From contig JBGPNN010000146.1 in the NCBI GenBank assembly GCA_041487495.1, positions 1 to 8,631 on the forward strand: DNA of 8,631 nt, read 5' to 3'. The stretch's first letter is position 1. Each line of letters starts with the position of its first letter. Position numbers and translations under genes: made by a program. The stretch comes from JBGPNN01 sp041487495. GTDB taxonomy: Bacteria; Sysuimicrobiota; Sysuimicrobiia; Sysuimicrobiales; Humicultoraceae. The notes below the pieces were generated by a model that searched no databases, was not told where the DNA came from, and saw only the letters and a program-made list of their open reading frames with translations. Shown here in pieces: positions 1-5,942 of the stretch.

Positions 1-14
1 CACGCTGCAATCCA

Positions 15-45
15 AAAGGGGCGGCGTCTAAAAATCCGCGCCTTT
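15..45. promoter_or_regulatory. Imperfect GC-rich dyad upstream of the first operon
   Basis: The arms at 15-24 and 36-45 pair at 9 of 10 positions, around an 11-nt A/T-richer centre. A short T-rich stretch follows. It lies about 50 bp before the first gene. It could be an operator for that gene or a weak terminator for a gene left of the window. The sequence does not decide between them, and no clear -35/-10 pair was recognised in positions 1-80. Confidence 0.25.
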
Positions 46-95
46 ATCGTCAACCGCTACACGCGGTGAGGAGCGCAACTGGGGAGATGATAACA

Positions 96-719
96 ATGTC
101 ACGGAGACACCTGCTCGCCGGCCTGGGGATGGTGGCGCTGGCTTTGGCACTGGCGCTGCCCATCTCCGCCCAACAGGGTTGGAACGGCCACATGCGGTGG
201 ATGGGCGGCTTCGCCCAGAGCGCCCCTCCCTCGGGACTGCTGACGATCGACGCGGCCGCCGCCCGGGTGAGGGAGACCCTCGCCGCGTCCGGCTACGCTG
301 ACCTGATCCCCGAAGAAGTCATGGAGTTCTCCAATCACTTCTACGTGCTGGTGAAAGAGAAGAGCACGGGGACCGGCGCCATGGAAGTGATCGTGGAGCG
401 TAACGGCTTCGTGCATCCGGAGCCTGGGCCGAACATGATGTGGAACACGAGGTACGGGCACATGGCGGGCGGCGGCATGATGGGGCGTGGTGCGGGGCAG
501 GTAATCACAAGGGAACGCGCGCGTCAGATCGCCGCGCAGTACCTGGCCTCCACGTTCGCCGGCGCCGAGCCCGATGAAGGGACCACGTTCTACGGCTACG
601 TCACCTTCGACGTGGAACGAAGCGGAAGACCCTTCGCGATGCTCAGCGTGAACGCGTACACTGGAAGGGTCTGGTATCATACCTGGCATGGGACCTTCAT
701 CCAGGAAAAACATCTTTAG
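96..719 (+). CDS. Exported Met/His-rich protein with two PepSY-like repeats
   Basis: The protein has 207 residues. The ATG at 96 is chosen because a GGGGAG ribosome site (81-86) sits 9 nt upstream; an in-frame GTG at 66 and ATG at 87 are less well placed. Residues 1-25 form a signal peptide with a SRRHLL start, which loosely resembles a Tat motif, then a Leu/Ala core and a likely cleavage after Ile-Ser-Ala. Residues 47-108 and 136-202 each show the PepSY-like pattern: a helix that begins TID or ITR, then beta strands ending in a hydrophobic strand and an Asn-x-x-x-Gly turn. A Met/Gly/His-rich linker (about 113-134, containing GHMAGGGMMGRG) and GHMRWMGG near the N-terminus could bind copper. 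It is followed 12 bp later by a SHOCT membrane protein gene, so the two are probably co-transcribed. PepSY-like domains are often inhibitory or metal-related, but the specific function is unknown. Confidence 0.8.
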   Translation: MSRRHLLAGLGMVALALALALPISAQQGWNGHMRWMGGFAQSAPPSGLLTIDAAAARVRETLAASGYADLIPEEVMEFSNHFYVLVKEKSTGTGAMEVIVERNGFVHPEPGPNMMWNTRYGHMAGGGMMGRGAGQVITRERARQIAAQYLASTFAGAEPDEGTTFYGYVTFDVERSGRPFAMLSVNAYTGRVWYHTWHGTFIQEKHL

Positions 720-731
720 AGGACCGTAACC

Positions 732-1046
732 ATGGATTCGAGACAACGGACAACGCTGTTGTTGGTGATCCTCGGAGCGATTGTGCTGCTCCCCGTCCTT
801 GGGATGTCGATGTGGGGGTTCGGCATGATGGGCCCCGGCATGATGGGACGGGGCGGATGGGGCGGTTCCGCCGGCTTTGGTCTTCTGAGACTGCTCGTTC
901 TCATCGGGGGGATCGCGCTGATCGCCCTCGCGTTCACCCGAAGGGAGGGCCGATCCGGGGAGCCGCTGGAGATCTTGAAGCTCCGTCTAGCCAAGGGTGA
1001 GATCACGAGGGAGCAGTACGAGGGACTGAAACAAGCGCTTCAGTAA
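732..1046 (+). CDS. SHOCT-domain membrane protein with Met/Gly-rich loop
   Basis: The protein has 104 residues. A ribosome site AGAGGA (718-723) overlaps the stop of the preceding gene and is 8 nt from the ATG. Hydrophobic segments at about residues 8-23 and 51-68 flank a loop rich in Met, Gly and Trp (24-49, with GMMGPGMMGRG). Residues 77-104 form a SHOCT domain: EPLEILKLRLAKGEIT, then the REQYEGLK motif. SHOCT domains are short helical C-terminal modules found on many small membrane proteins, and Met-rich versions often sit beside copper genes. The protein ends at the expected place for SHOCT, so its TAA stop is genuine. This matters for reading the TAA inside nosZ. Copper binding is inferred from composition and neighbours, not shown. 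Confidence 0.85.
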   Translation: MDSRQRTTLLLVILGAIVLLPVLGMSMWGFGMMGPGMMGRGGWGGSAGFGLLRLLVLIGGIALIALAFTRREGRSGEPLEILKLRLAKGEITREQYEGLKQALQ

Positions 1047-1074
1047 GCAGGCGATCCGCTCCTCTCCGCCGAAC

Positions 1075-1102
1075 GAACGGGCGCCCGTAAAGGAGCCCGT
1101 TC
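1075..1102 (+). promoter_or_regulatory. 8-bp hairpin over the ribosome site of the CopD remnant
   Basis: The arms GAACGGGC (1075-1082) and GCCCGTTC (1095-1102) are a perfect inverted repeat with a 12-nt loop. The AGGAG of the following GTG start (1091-1095) lies in the loop and at the edge of the 3' arm. There is no T tract, so a classical terminator is unlikely. It may attenuate read-through or limit translation of the dead gene behind it, or it may be chance in GC-rich DNA. Confidence 0.35.
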
Positions 1103-1103
1103 C

Positions 1104-1273
1104 GTGAGAGCCCTCTATCTGCTGTCTATCTGGCTGCACATCGTAGCCGCGACCATTTGGGTCGGCGCGCGCTGAGCCTGGTGCACGATCTCTGGATCGG
1201 CCGGATCAACCTGCTGCTGTCGCTGATTGTCGTGGCCCTCGGGGTGATGCTGGTTCGCGGCCGGCCGTGGTAG
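1104..1273 (+). pseudogene. Degenerate remnant of a CopD-family copper-related membrane protein gene
   Basis: The start has an AGGAG ribosome site (1091-1095) 8 nt before GTG 1104. It opens MRALYLLSIWLHIVAATIWV, the typical first membrane helix of short CopD-like proteins, but a TGA at 1173-1175 stops it after 23 residues. In another frame, from 1172, the sequence continues LSLVHDLWIGRINLLLSLIV and ends with a hydrophobic helix and VRGRPW before TAG at 1271-1273. These resemble the inner Val-His-Asp segment and the last helix of the same family. The family usually spans about 150 residues, so most of the middle has been lost, probably in two deletions, with a frameshift. The 3' end overlaps the minus-strand gltD gene by 68 bp. 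CopD-type proteins are linked to copper uptake or tolerance. Family assignment rests on recalled patterns. Confidence 0.6.
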
Positions 1274-2654
1274 CGAGATAGGCGTCGATCGCCTCGGCGG
1301 CGCGGCGGCCGTCGTGCAGCGCGGTCACGATCAGATCGGGGCCCCGCACCGCGTCGCCGCCCGCGAAGATACCTCGCCGGCTTGTCATCCCATCGTCGCC
1401 GACGATGTAGGTCTGCCAGGCTGTAACCTTCAACCCGTCTGTGTCGGGTAGCGGGCTGCCGTCGAATCCAAACGCCAGGATCGCCAGATCGGCCTCGACC
1501 TCGAAGGTGCTCCCTTCGACCGGCATCGGCCGGCGGCGGCCCTGCCCGTCGGGCTCGCCCAGCGCCATCCGGACGCACTCGATCCCCCGCACGCGGCCCG
1601 TGCCACTATCGATGAAACGGACCGGCGCGGTCAGCCACTGGAACTCGACACCCTCTTCCCTGGCCGACTGCACTTCGCGCCGGCTGCCGGGCATGTTGGT
1701 CTCATCGCGACGGTAGACGCACGCAACGCTCGCCGCGCCCAGTCGCTTTGCGGTCCGAACGCAGTCCATCGCCGTGTCGCCACCGCCAAGCACTACAACG
1801 CGGCGGTCGCGCAAATCGTCCTGGATGACCAGTACGCCATCCGGCTCATTGCGGATCAGAAACGGCAATGCGTCTTCGACGCCGTCGAGCCCGATTCCGG
1901 GCAGGTCCGACCGTTTCGGCGCCGTCGCCCCGGTCGCCAGGAACACCGCGTGGAAGCCGCCGTCGAGCAACTCCTCCAGGCTGACGTCTTGACTGACCCG
2001 CGTGTTGCCGATGAACTCGACGCCCAGGCGCTCAAGATACTCGATGCGCAGGTCGACCACGGCCTTGTCCAGTTTGAACCCCGGGATCCCGTAGCGCAGC
2101 AACCCGCCCGGCCGCGGGTGCGCATCGTACACCGTCACCCGGTGTCCCTGCTTCGCCAGTTCCTCCGCGCAGGCCAGGCCCGCAGGGCCCGATCCGACGA
2201 TCGCGACCCGATGACCGGTCAGCGGCGCGACGGGCGGCAGGGGCAATCCTTCCTGCGCGAACGCGTACTCGTTGATGAACTTCTCGATCGCGCCGATCGC
2301 CACGGGCGGGTGTTTGACCCCAACAATGCACGCGTCTTCACACAGCCGGTCCTGCGGGCAGATCCGACCGCAAATCTCGGGCAAGTTGTTCGTGGTCCGG
2401 GACAGGTGCGCGGCATCGAGGAAACGTCCCTCGGCGGTCAGCACCAGCCAGTCACGGATGGAATTGTGCAACGGGCAGGCCACGACGCAGGGCGCCTTGG
2501 TACATTCGACGCAGCGTGTGGCTTCCGCGATCGCCTGTTCGGGACTGTACGTCAGCGCCACCTCGCAGAAGTCGGCGATTCGCGCCCGCGGGGGCCGCTT
2601 GGGGATCTCGACGTGAGGAAGCTTGAGGCGTTCGCGCTTGTCGGGTTTCGCCAT
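1206..2654 (-). CDS. gltD: GltD-like NADPH-dependent FAD/iron-sulfur oxidoreductase (glutamate synthase small-subunit family)
   Basis: The protein has 482 residues. The start at 2654 is chosen for a strong GGGAGGG ribosome site (2661-2667), 6 nt upstream; the frame is open further back to 2738. The N-terminal ferredoxin-like domain holds Cys48, 51, 56, 60 and Cys95, 99, 105, 109, which fit two 4Fe-4S clusters. An FAD-binding motif (VAIVGSGPAGLACAEELAKQG) lies at 150-170, and an NADPH-binding motif (VVVLGGGDTAMDCVRTAKRLGA) at 286-307. The C-terminal FAD contact GIFAGGDAVRGPDLIVTAL lies at 428-446. In glutamate synthase this subunit passes electrons from NADPH to GltB to make glutamate from glutamine and 2-oxoglutarate. 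No gltB is in view, and the cysteine region also recalls related NfnB/SudA-type flavoproteins, so the exact partner is open. The family normally ends just after AIDAYL (about residue 460). The last 22 residues are low-complexity and are encoded entirely opposite the CopD remnant. Confidence 0.88.
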   Translation of the reverse strand: MAKPDKRERLKLPHVEIPKRPPRARIADFCEVALTYSPEQAIAEATRCVECTKAPCVVACPLHNSIRDWLVLTAEGRFLDAAHLSRTTNNLPEICGRICPQDRLCEDACIVGVKHPPVAIGAIEKFINEYAFAQEGLPLPPVAPLTGHRVAIVGSGPAGLACAEELAKQGHRVTVYDAHPRPGGLLRYGIPGFKLDKAVVDLRIEYLERLGVEFIGNTRVSQDVSLEELLDGGFHAVFLATGATAPKRSDLPGIGLDGVEDALPFLIRNEPDGVLVIQDDLRDRRVVVLGGGDTAMDCVRTAKRLGAASVACVYRRDETNMPGSRREVQSAREEGVEFQWLTAPVRFIDSGTGRVRGIECVRMALGEPDGQGRRRPMPVEGSTFEVEADLAILAFGFDGSPLPDTDGLKVTAWQTYIVGDDGMTSRRGIFAGGDAVRGPDLIVTALHDGRRAAEAIDAYLATTAGREPASPRGPRQSATAAG

Positions 2655-2801
2655 CGCCGGCCCTCCCGGAATAGGTTCGACTTGCAGTGTAAAGGCTATC
2701 CGAGGCAGGCGGAAATACTGTCTGCACCCGATCATCAAAACGCCCGGTGTCCCCTATGGTGGGATGCAAGAAGGCCACGTGTGTCCGAGGGGGGGCCGAC
2801 G
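2655..2801. promoter_or_regulatory. Divergent intergenic region between gltD and the radical SAM gene
   Basis: These 147 bp must contain the start signals of both flanking genes. It is the most A/T-rich stretch nearby. On the minus strand a weak pair, TTGATG then TATTTC about 15 bp apart, can be drawn for gltD. No convincing plus-strand pair was seen. The plus gene has a long purine ribosome site, GAGGGGGGG at 2787-2795, just before its ATG. No operator-like palindrome was recognised. Confidence 0.35.
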
Positions 2802-3878
2802 ATGAGTGCGTATGTCTTCAGCCGCGCGCCCGTGATGCTCTATTGGGAGATCACCCGCGCGTGTGACCTGACCTGCACGCACTGCCGGGCCGAAGCGATC
2901 CCGCGCCGCGATCCGCGCGAACTGACCTCCATGGAAGCGATCGGGTTTCTCTCACAGATCGTGGATTTCGGACCCCCGCTGCCCCACCTGGTAATCACGG
3001 GCGGCGATCCGCTCAAGCGGCCGGACCTCAAGGCTATCGTGCGGCAGGCGGTCAATTTCGGCATCCCAACGTCGCTGGCGCCGAGCGCGACCCCGCTGCT
3101 GACCGCCGACGCCCTAGCCAGTCTGCAGCGCGCCGGTTTGTCGGGGCTCAGCCTCAGCCTCGATGGGTCGGATGCGCAGCGGCACGATCGGTTGCGTGGC
3201 GTGGTGGGATGTTTCGAGCGCACCCTGGCCGCGGCGCGATCTGCGATCAACCTGGGCCTGTCGGTCCAGATCAACACGCTGGTCAGCGCGCAAACCCTGC
3301 CCGACCTGCCGGACATCTACGCACGTTTGAAGACGATGCCGATTCGGCGGTGGAGCCTATTCTTTCTGGTGGGGGTGGGACGCGGCCGTCTGCTGCGGAA
3401 CATCCTGCCGCAGCAGGCCGAGCAGGCCTGTCACTGGTTGTACACGCGGTCGCTGGAATCGCCGTTTGTCATCGCCGCCACCGAGGCGCCGTTCTACCGC
3501 CGGGTCGCCGTGGAGCGCATACAGCGGGGCGGGCTCTCGTCGCGCGGGGTGAGCGGCGGACCGGTCGCGCGATCCTTCGGCATCCGCGATGGCAACGGCA
3601 TCGCCTTCGTGTCGCACCAGGGCGAAGTGTGGCCATCGGGCTTCCTGCCCGTGCCGGCGGGTAACATCCGCCAGACGCCGATGGTCGAGCTCTACCGGAC
3701 GGCTCCGCTGTTCACCGCGCTCAGGGACGTGGACCAGTTGCGTGGCAAGTGCGCGGGCTGCCCGTTCAAAGCGATCTGCGGCGGATCCAGGGCGCGGGCC
3801 TACGCGTACAGCGGCGACTATCTGGACGGCGATCCGCTATGTGCATTCGAGCCGCAGAGCAGTCCGAACGCCGCCTAG
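2802..3878 (+). CDS. Radical SAM/SPASM protein, heme-pathway-like (AhbD/NirJ relatives)
   Basis: The protein has 358 residues. The ATG at 2802 follows GAGGGGGGG (2787-2795) at a normal distance; the frame is open far upstream only because it lies antisense to gltD. Cys21, Cys25 and Cys28 (CDLTCTHC) form the CxxxCxxC motif that binds the SAM-cleaving 4Fe-4S cluster. The GGDP motif at about 67-70 is the usual SAM contact. The C-terminal SPASM region has Cys317, 320, 326 and 347 (CAGCPFKAIC then GDPLC) for an extra iron-sulfur cluster. The segment GEVWPSGFLPVPAGNIR is characteristic of the group near the heme enzymes AhbD and NirJ, and of the family known as TIGR04053. Relatives decarboxylate or modify iron porphyrins, or mature peptides. 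No heme-pathway gene or small peptide precursor was recognised beside it, so the substrate is unknown. It ends 6 bp from the convergent guaB. Confidence 0.85.
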   Translation: MSAYVFSRAPVMLYWEITRACDLTCTHCRAEAIPRRDPRELTSMEAIGFLSQIVDFGPPLPHLVITGGDPLKRPDLKAIVRQAVNFGIPTSLAPSATPLLTADALASLQRAGLSGLSLSLDGSDAQRHDRLRGVVGCFERTLAAARSAINLGLSVQINTLVSAQTLPDLPDIYARLKTMPIRRWSLFFLVGVGRGRLLRNILPQQAEQACHWLYTRSLESPFVIAATEAPFYRRVAVERIQRGGLSSRGVSGGPVARSFGIRDGNGIAFVSHQGEVWPSGFLPVPAGNIRQTPMVELYRTAPLFTALRDVDQLRGKCAGCPFKAICGGSRARAYAYSGDYLDGDPLCAFEPQSSPNAA

Positions 3879-3884
3879 CCGGCA

Positions 3885-5333
3885 CTATACAGGTTCCACG
3901 TCGTGCGGGAGGCTCTCCTTGAGCCCGGCCGGCGTGATGCGGAAGAACTCCGCCTGGTCCCAGATCTCGGGGATCGTGCGGGCTCCGCAGTAGCTCATCC
4001 CAGAGCGCAGACCGCCGACCAGTTGCTGTACGACATCGGCGACCTTGCCCCGGTAGGGGACCGTCGCTTCGACACCCTCGGCGACGATCTGCGTCAGATC
4101 TTCGTCTTCGACCGCGCCATCCAGAGCCCGGCGCTGCGCGGTCGCCCACAGGCTGGCCATCCCACGATAGGTCTTGTACTGGCGGCCGTTGTGGATGACG
4201 AGCGCGCCGGGGCTCTCCTCGGTACCCGCGAGCAGGTTGCCCAGCATCACGCTACTGGCGCCGGCGGCCAGCGCCTTGGTGATGTCACCGGAGTTCCGGA
4301 TCCCGCCGTCGGCGATGATCGGCACGCCTGAGGCAGCCGCAACGCGCGCACATTCCATGACCGCGGTCAACTGCGGCACGCCGGCGCCGGTGACGATCCG
4401 CGTGGTGCAGGTCGACCCGGGTCCCACGCCCACCTTGACCGCGTCGGCGCCACGCTCGATCAAATCCTTCGTGCCCTCCGCCGTGGCGACATTACCCGCG
4501 ACGACCGGCACGCCGGGAAACCGCTCGCGCAGGCGGACCAATGCCTTTAGCGCCGCTTCCGTGTGGCCGTGCGCGACGTCCATCACCAGCGCGTCCACGT
4601 CCTCGCCCGCCAGGGCCTCGGCCCGTTCCAGATAGTCACCCCGGATGCCCACAGCGGCACCGACGCGGAGCCGCCCCCGTTCGTCCTTGGTCGCGTGCGG
4701 ATGCCTGAGCCGGCTGCGGATGTCGCGGCTGGTAATCAACCCGTGCAGGGCTCCGTTTCCGTCGACGAGTGGGAGTTTCTCGATCCGGTGCTTGTGCAGC
4801 ATCGCGCGCGCTTCATCCAGCCCGATGCCCGGCGGGGCGGTCACCAGACGGTCGCGCGCTGTCATGACTGTTGACACGGGCTTGTCTAGGTCGTCTTCGA
4901 AGAGCAGGTCGCGGGACGTCACGAGACCCAGCAGCCGTCCCTGGTCGTCGAGGACCAGCAGACCGGCCGACCCATGCTCCTCCATGAACTCCAGCGCGTC
5001 CCGGATCGGCCGCGTGGGCTCTACCGTGTACGGCTGCTCGATGACGATGCTCTCCGCCCGCTTGATCCGCCGGACCTGCGCCACCTGCTGATCGATCGGC
5101 AGGAAGCGGTGGATGATGCCGATCCCGCCCTCCCGCGCCATGGCGATCGCCATTTCCGTCTCGGTGACGGCATCCATGTTGGCGCTCACCACGGGGATCG
5201 TCATCTCGATCCGCCGGCACAGCGTCGTCCGGGTATCGACATCACCGCGGCTGTGCACCCCTGACCGCCGCGGGACCAGGAGGACGTCATCGAACGTCAA
5301 CCCCACGCGGGGCTCGTGGATCCGTATATTCAT
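3885..5333 (-). CDS. guaB: IMP dehydrogenase
   Basis: The protein has 482 residues, close to the usual 480-490. The ATG at 5333 is chosen because GAGG (5342-5345) lies 8 nt upstream; the alternative GTG at 5342 would overlap that site. The enzyme oxidises IMP to XMP with NAD, the committed step of GMP synthesis, in the cytosol. Residues 1-90 begin the TIM barrel (LTFDDVLLVP at 12-21, SANMDA at 50-55). Two CBS domains occupy about 93-208. The catalytic loop is GPGSTCTTRIVTGAGVPQ (304-321) with Cys309, and ADGGIRNSGDITKALAAGA (341-359) binds the phosphate. The C-terminus GLRSGMSYCG...ITPAGLKESLPHDV is family-typical. The flap after YRGMASLWAT (389-398) is short, and the usual Arg-Tyr pair there is not evident. 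The following EGVEATVPYRG replaces the common EGIEGRVPYKG. It most likely remains an IMP dehydrogenase. Confidence 0.94.
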   Translation of the reverse strand: MNIRIHEPRVGLTFDDVLLVPRRSGVHSRGDVDTRTTLCRRIEMTIPVVSANMDAVTETEMAIAMAREGGIGIIHRFLPIDQQVAQVRRIKRAESIVIEQPYTVEPTRPIRDALEFMEEHGSAGLLVLDDQGRLLGLVTSRDLLFEDDLDKPVSTVMTARDRLVTAPPGIGLDEARAMLHKHRIEKLPLVDGNGALHGLITSRDIRSRLRHPHATKDERGRLRVGAAVGIRGDYLERAEALAGEDVDALVMDVAHGHTEAALKALVRLRERFPGVPVVAGNVATAEGTKDLIERGADAVKVGVGPGSTCTTRIVTGAGVPQLTAVMECARVAAASGVPIIADGGIRNSGDITKALAAGASSVMLGNLLAGTEESPGALVIHNGRQYKTYRGMASLWATAQRRALDGAVEDEDLTQIVAEGVEATVPYRGKVADVVQQLVGGLRSGMSYCGARTIPEIWDQAEFFRITPAGLKESLPHDVEPV

Positions 5334-5341
5334 CGGCTGCA

Positions 5342-5357
5342 CCTCACGCTGATTTTA
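5342..5357 (-). promoter_or_regulatory. Ribosome site and possible -10 box of guaB
   Basis: Reading the minus strand, TAAAAT (5357-5352) matches five of six positions of a -10 box, and GAGG (5345-5342) precedes the guaB ATG by 8 nt. No -35 box was seen at the right distance. If real, the 5' leader would be very short. Confidence 0.3.
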
Positions 5358-5407
5358 CCATCCTCCCGCCTCCGCCCCCGCCGCACCGCGCGGCCGGTGC
5401 GCGCCGG

Positions 5408-5427
5408 CATCGGGTGAAGACCCGATG
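5408..5427. promoter_or_regulatory. Perfect 8-bp hairpin in the guaB-rrf2 gap
   Basis: CATCGGGT (5408-5415) and ACCCGATG (5420-5427) are exact reverse complements around a 4-nt GAAG loop. It lies in the 194-bp gap between two divergent genes, 75 bp before guaB and 100 bp before the Rrf2 gene. No T tract follows on either strand, so a simple terminator is unlikely. It may be a protein-binding dyad or an RNA structure in either leader. The rest of the gap shows only weak promoter-like signals, such as TTGTGA at 5461-5466 and GATAAA at 5497-5502. Confidence 0.45.
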
Positions 5428-5527
5428 GAGGCTGAGTTCCCGAATCAGGCCCCGGCCCGATTGTGACAGCCTTCCCCGGACCGTAGGGTGAAAGACGATA
5501 AACAATTCTGATTCTTCCGGATTCCCA

Positions 5528-5941
5528 ATGGAGTTGACTCGAGGCACCCAGTTCGCCCTGAGAACCGTCCTGGACCTGGCCGTCGGTGGGTCGAGTCGGA
5601 CGGCTGCCATCGCCCTCCGCCGCGGCATTCCGCCGGCGCAGGCCGGTAAGATCATCCAGTCGCTGGTCCGGGGCGGCGTTGTCCAGACGAGCCGGGGCGC
5701 CCACGGCGGGGTCCGGCTGGCCCGCGCGCCGGAACGAGTAACCCTGCGGCAGGTCATTGAGGCGATCGAAGGACCGATCGTGGTGTCGCGCTGCCTGGCC
5801 TGGAACGACTGCCCGTGCGAGCAGCCGTGCCCCGTCCGCATCACCCTCAGCCGCATCCAGCACTCGGTGGAAAGCCTGCTCGACGGCGTGACCATCGCAG
5901 ACCTGGCTAATGCCAGAGATCATCGATCACAGGAGGCATGA
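5528..5941 (+). CDS. Rrf2-family transcription regulator with iron-sulfur cysteines, probable nos regulator
   Basis: The protein has 137 residues. The start at 5528 is supported by the classic Rrf2 N-terminus (MELTRGTQFALRTVLDLA), although the ribosome site is weak. A winged-helix DNA-binding domain covers about residues 1-80: helices around RRGIPPAQAGKIIQSLVRGG, then the wing with SRGAHGGVRLAR. The sensor segment ITLRQVIEAIEGP-like (VTLRQVIEAIEGPIVVSRC) leads to Cys89, Cys95, Cys97 and Cys101. Cys89-x5-Cys95-x5-Cys101 reproduces the IscR/NsrR spacing used to bind an Fe-S cluster, while Cys97 is additional. Members sense iron-sulfur status, NO or redox stress. The stop overlaps the nosZ leader, with only 1 nt before the nosZ ATG. 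They must therefore share an mRNA, and self-control plus control of nosZ by NO is the likely logic. It is not close enough to be called NsrR with confidence. Confidence 0.88.
   Translation: MELTRGTQFALRTVLDLAVGGSSRTAAIALRRGIPPAQAGKIIQSLVRGGVVQTSRGAHGGVRLARAPERVTLRQVIEAIEGPIVVSRCLAWNDCPCEQPCPVRITLSRIQHSVESLLDGVTIADLANARDHRSQEA
5931..5936 (+). promoter_or_regulatory. Ribosome binding site of nosZ inside the rrf2 end
   Basis: AGGAGG lies within the last codons of the Rrf2 gene, 6 nt before ATG 5943. It fixes the nosZ start at 5943 rather than the in-frame ATG at 5910, which has no such site and would put charged residues before the signal peptide. Confidence 0.85.
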
Positions 5942-5942
5942 C

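Noticed and set aside
1126..1578. Minus-strand frame overlapping the CopD remnant and the gltD end.
   Set aside because: It is an Arg-rich shadow of gltD in another frame with no family features.
1950..2801. Long open frame upstream of the radical SAM gene, which would give a 642-residue fusion.
   Set aside because: It lies antisense to the conserved gltD gene, has Arg/Asp-rich shadow composition, and the real start at 2802 has a strong ribosome site.
5461..5466. TTGTGA as an FNR/CRP-type half site before the nos operon.
   Set aside because: The matching second half is absent, so it was kept only as a weak promoter-like signal.
5442..5514. Inverted repeat GAATCAG (5442-5448) and CTGATTC (5508-5514) before the Rrf2 gene.
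   Set aside because: The arms are 7 bp long and about 60 bp apart, which is easily chance. It does not match a known Rrf2 or FNR operator.
5910..5942. Earlier nosZ start at ATG 5910.
   Set aside because: It overlaps the Rrf2 gene, adds charged residues before the leader, and lacks the AGGAGG that precedes 5943.
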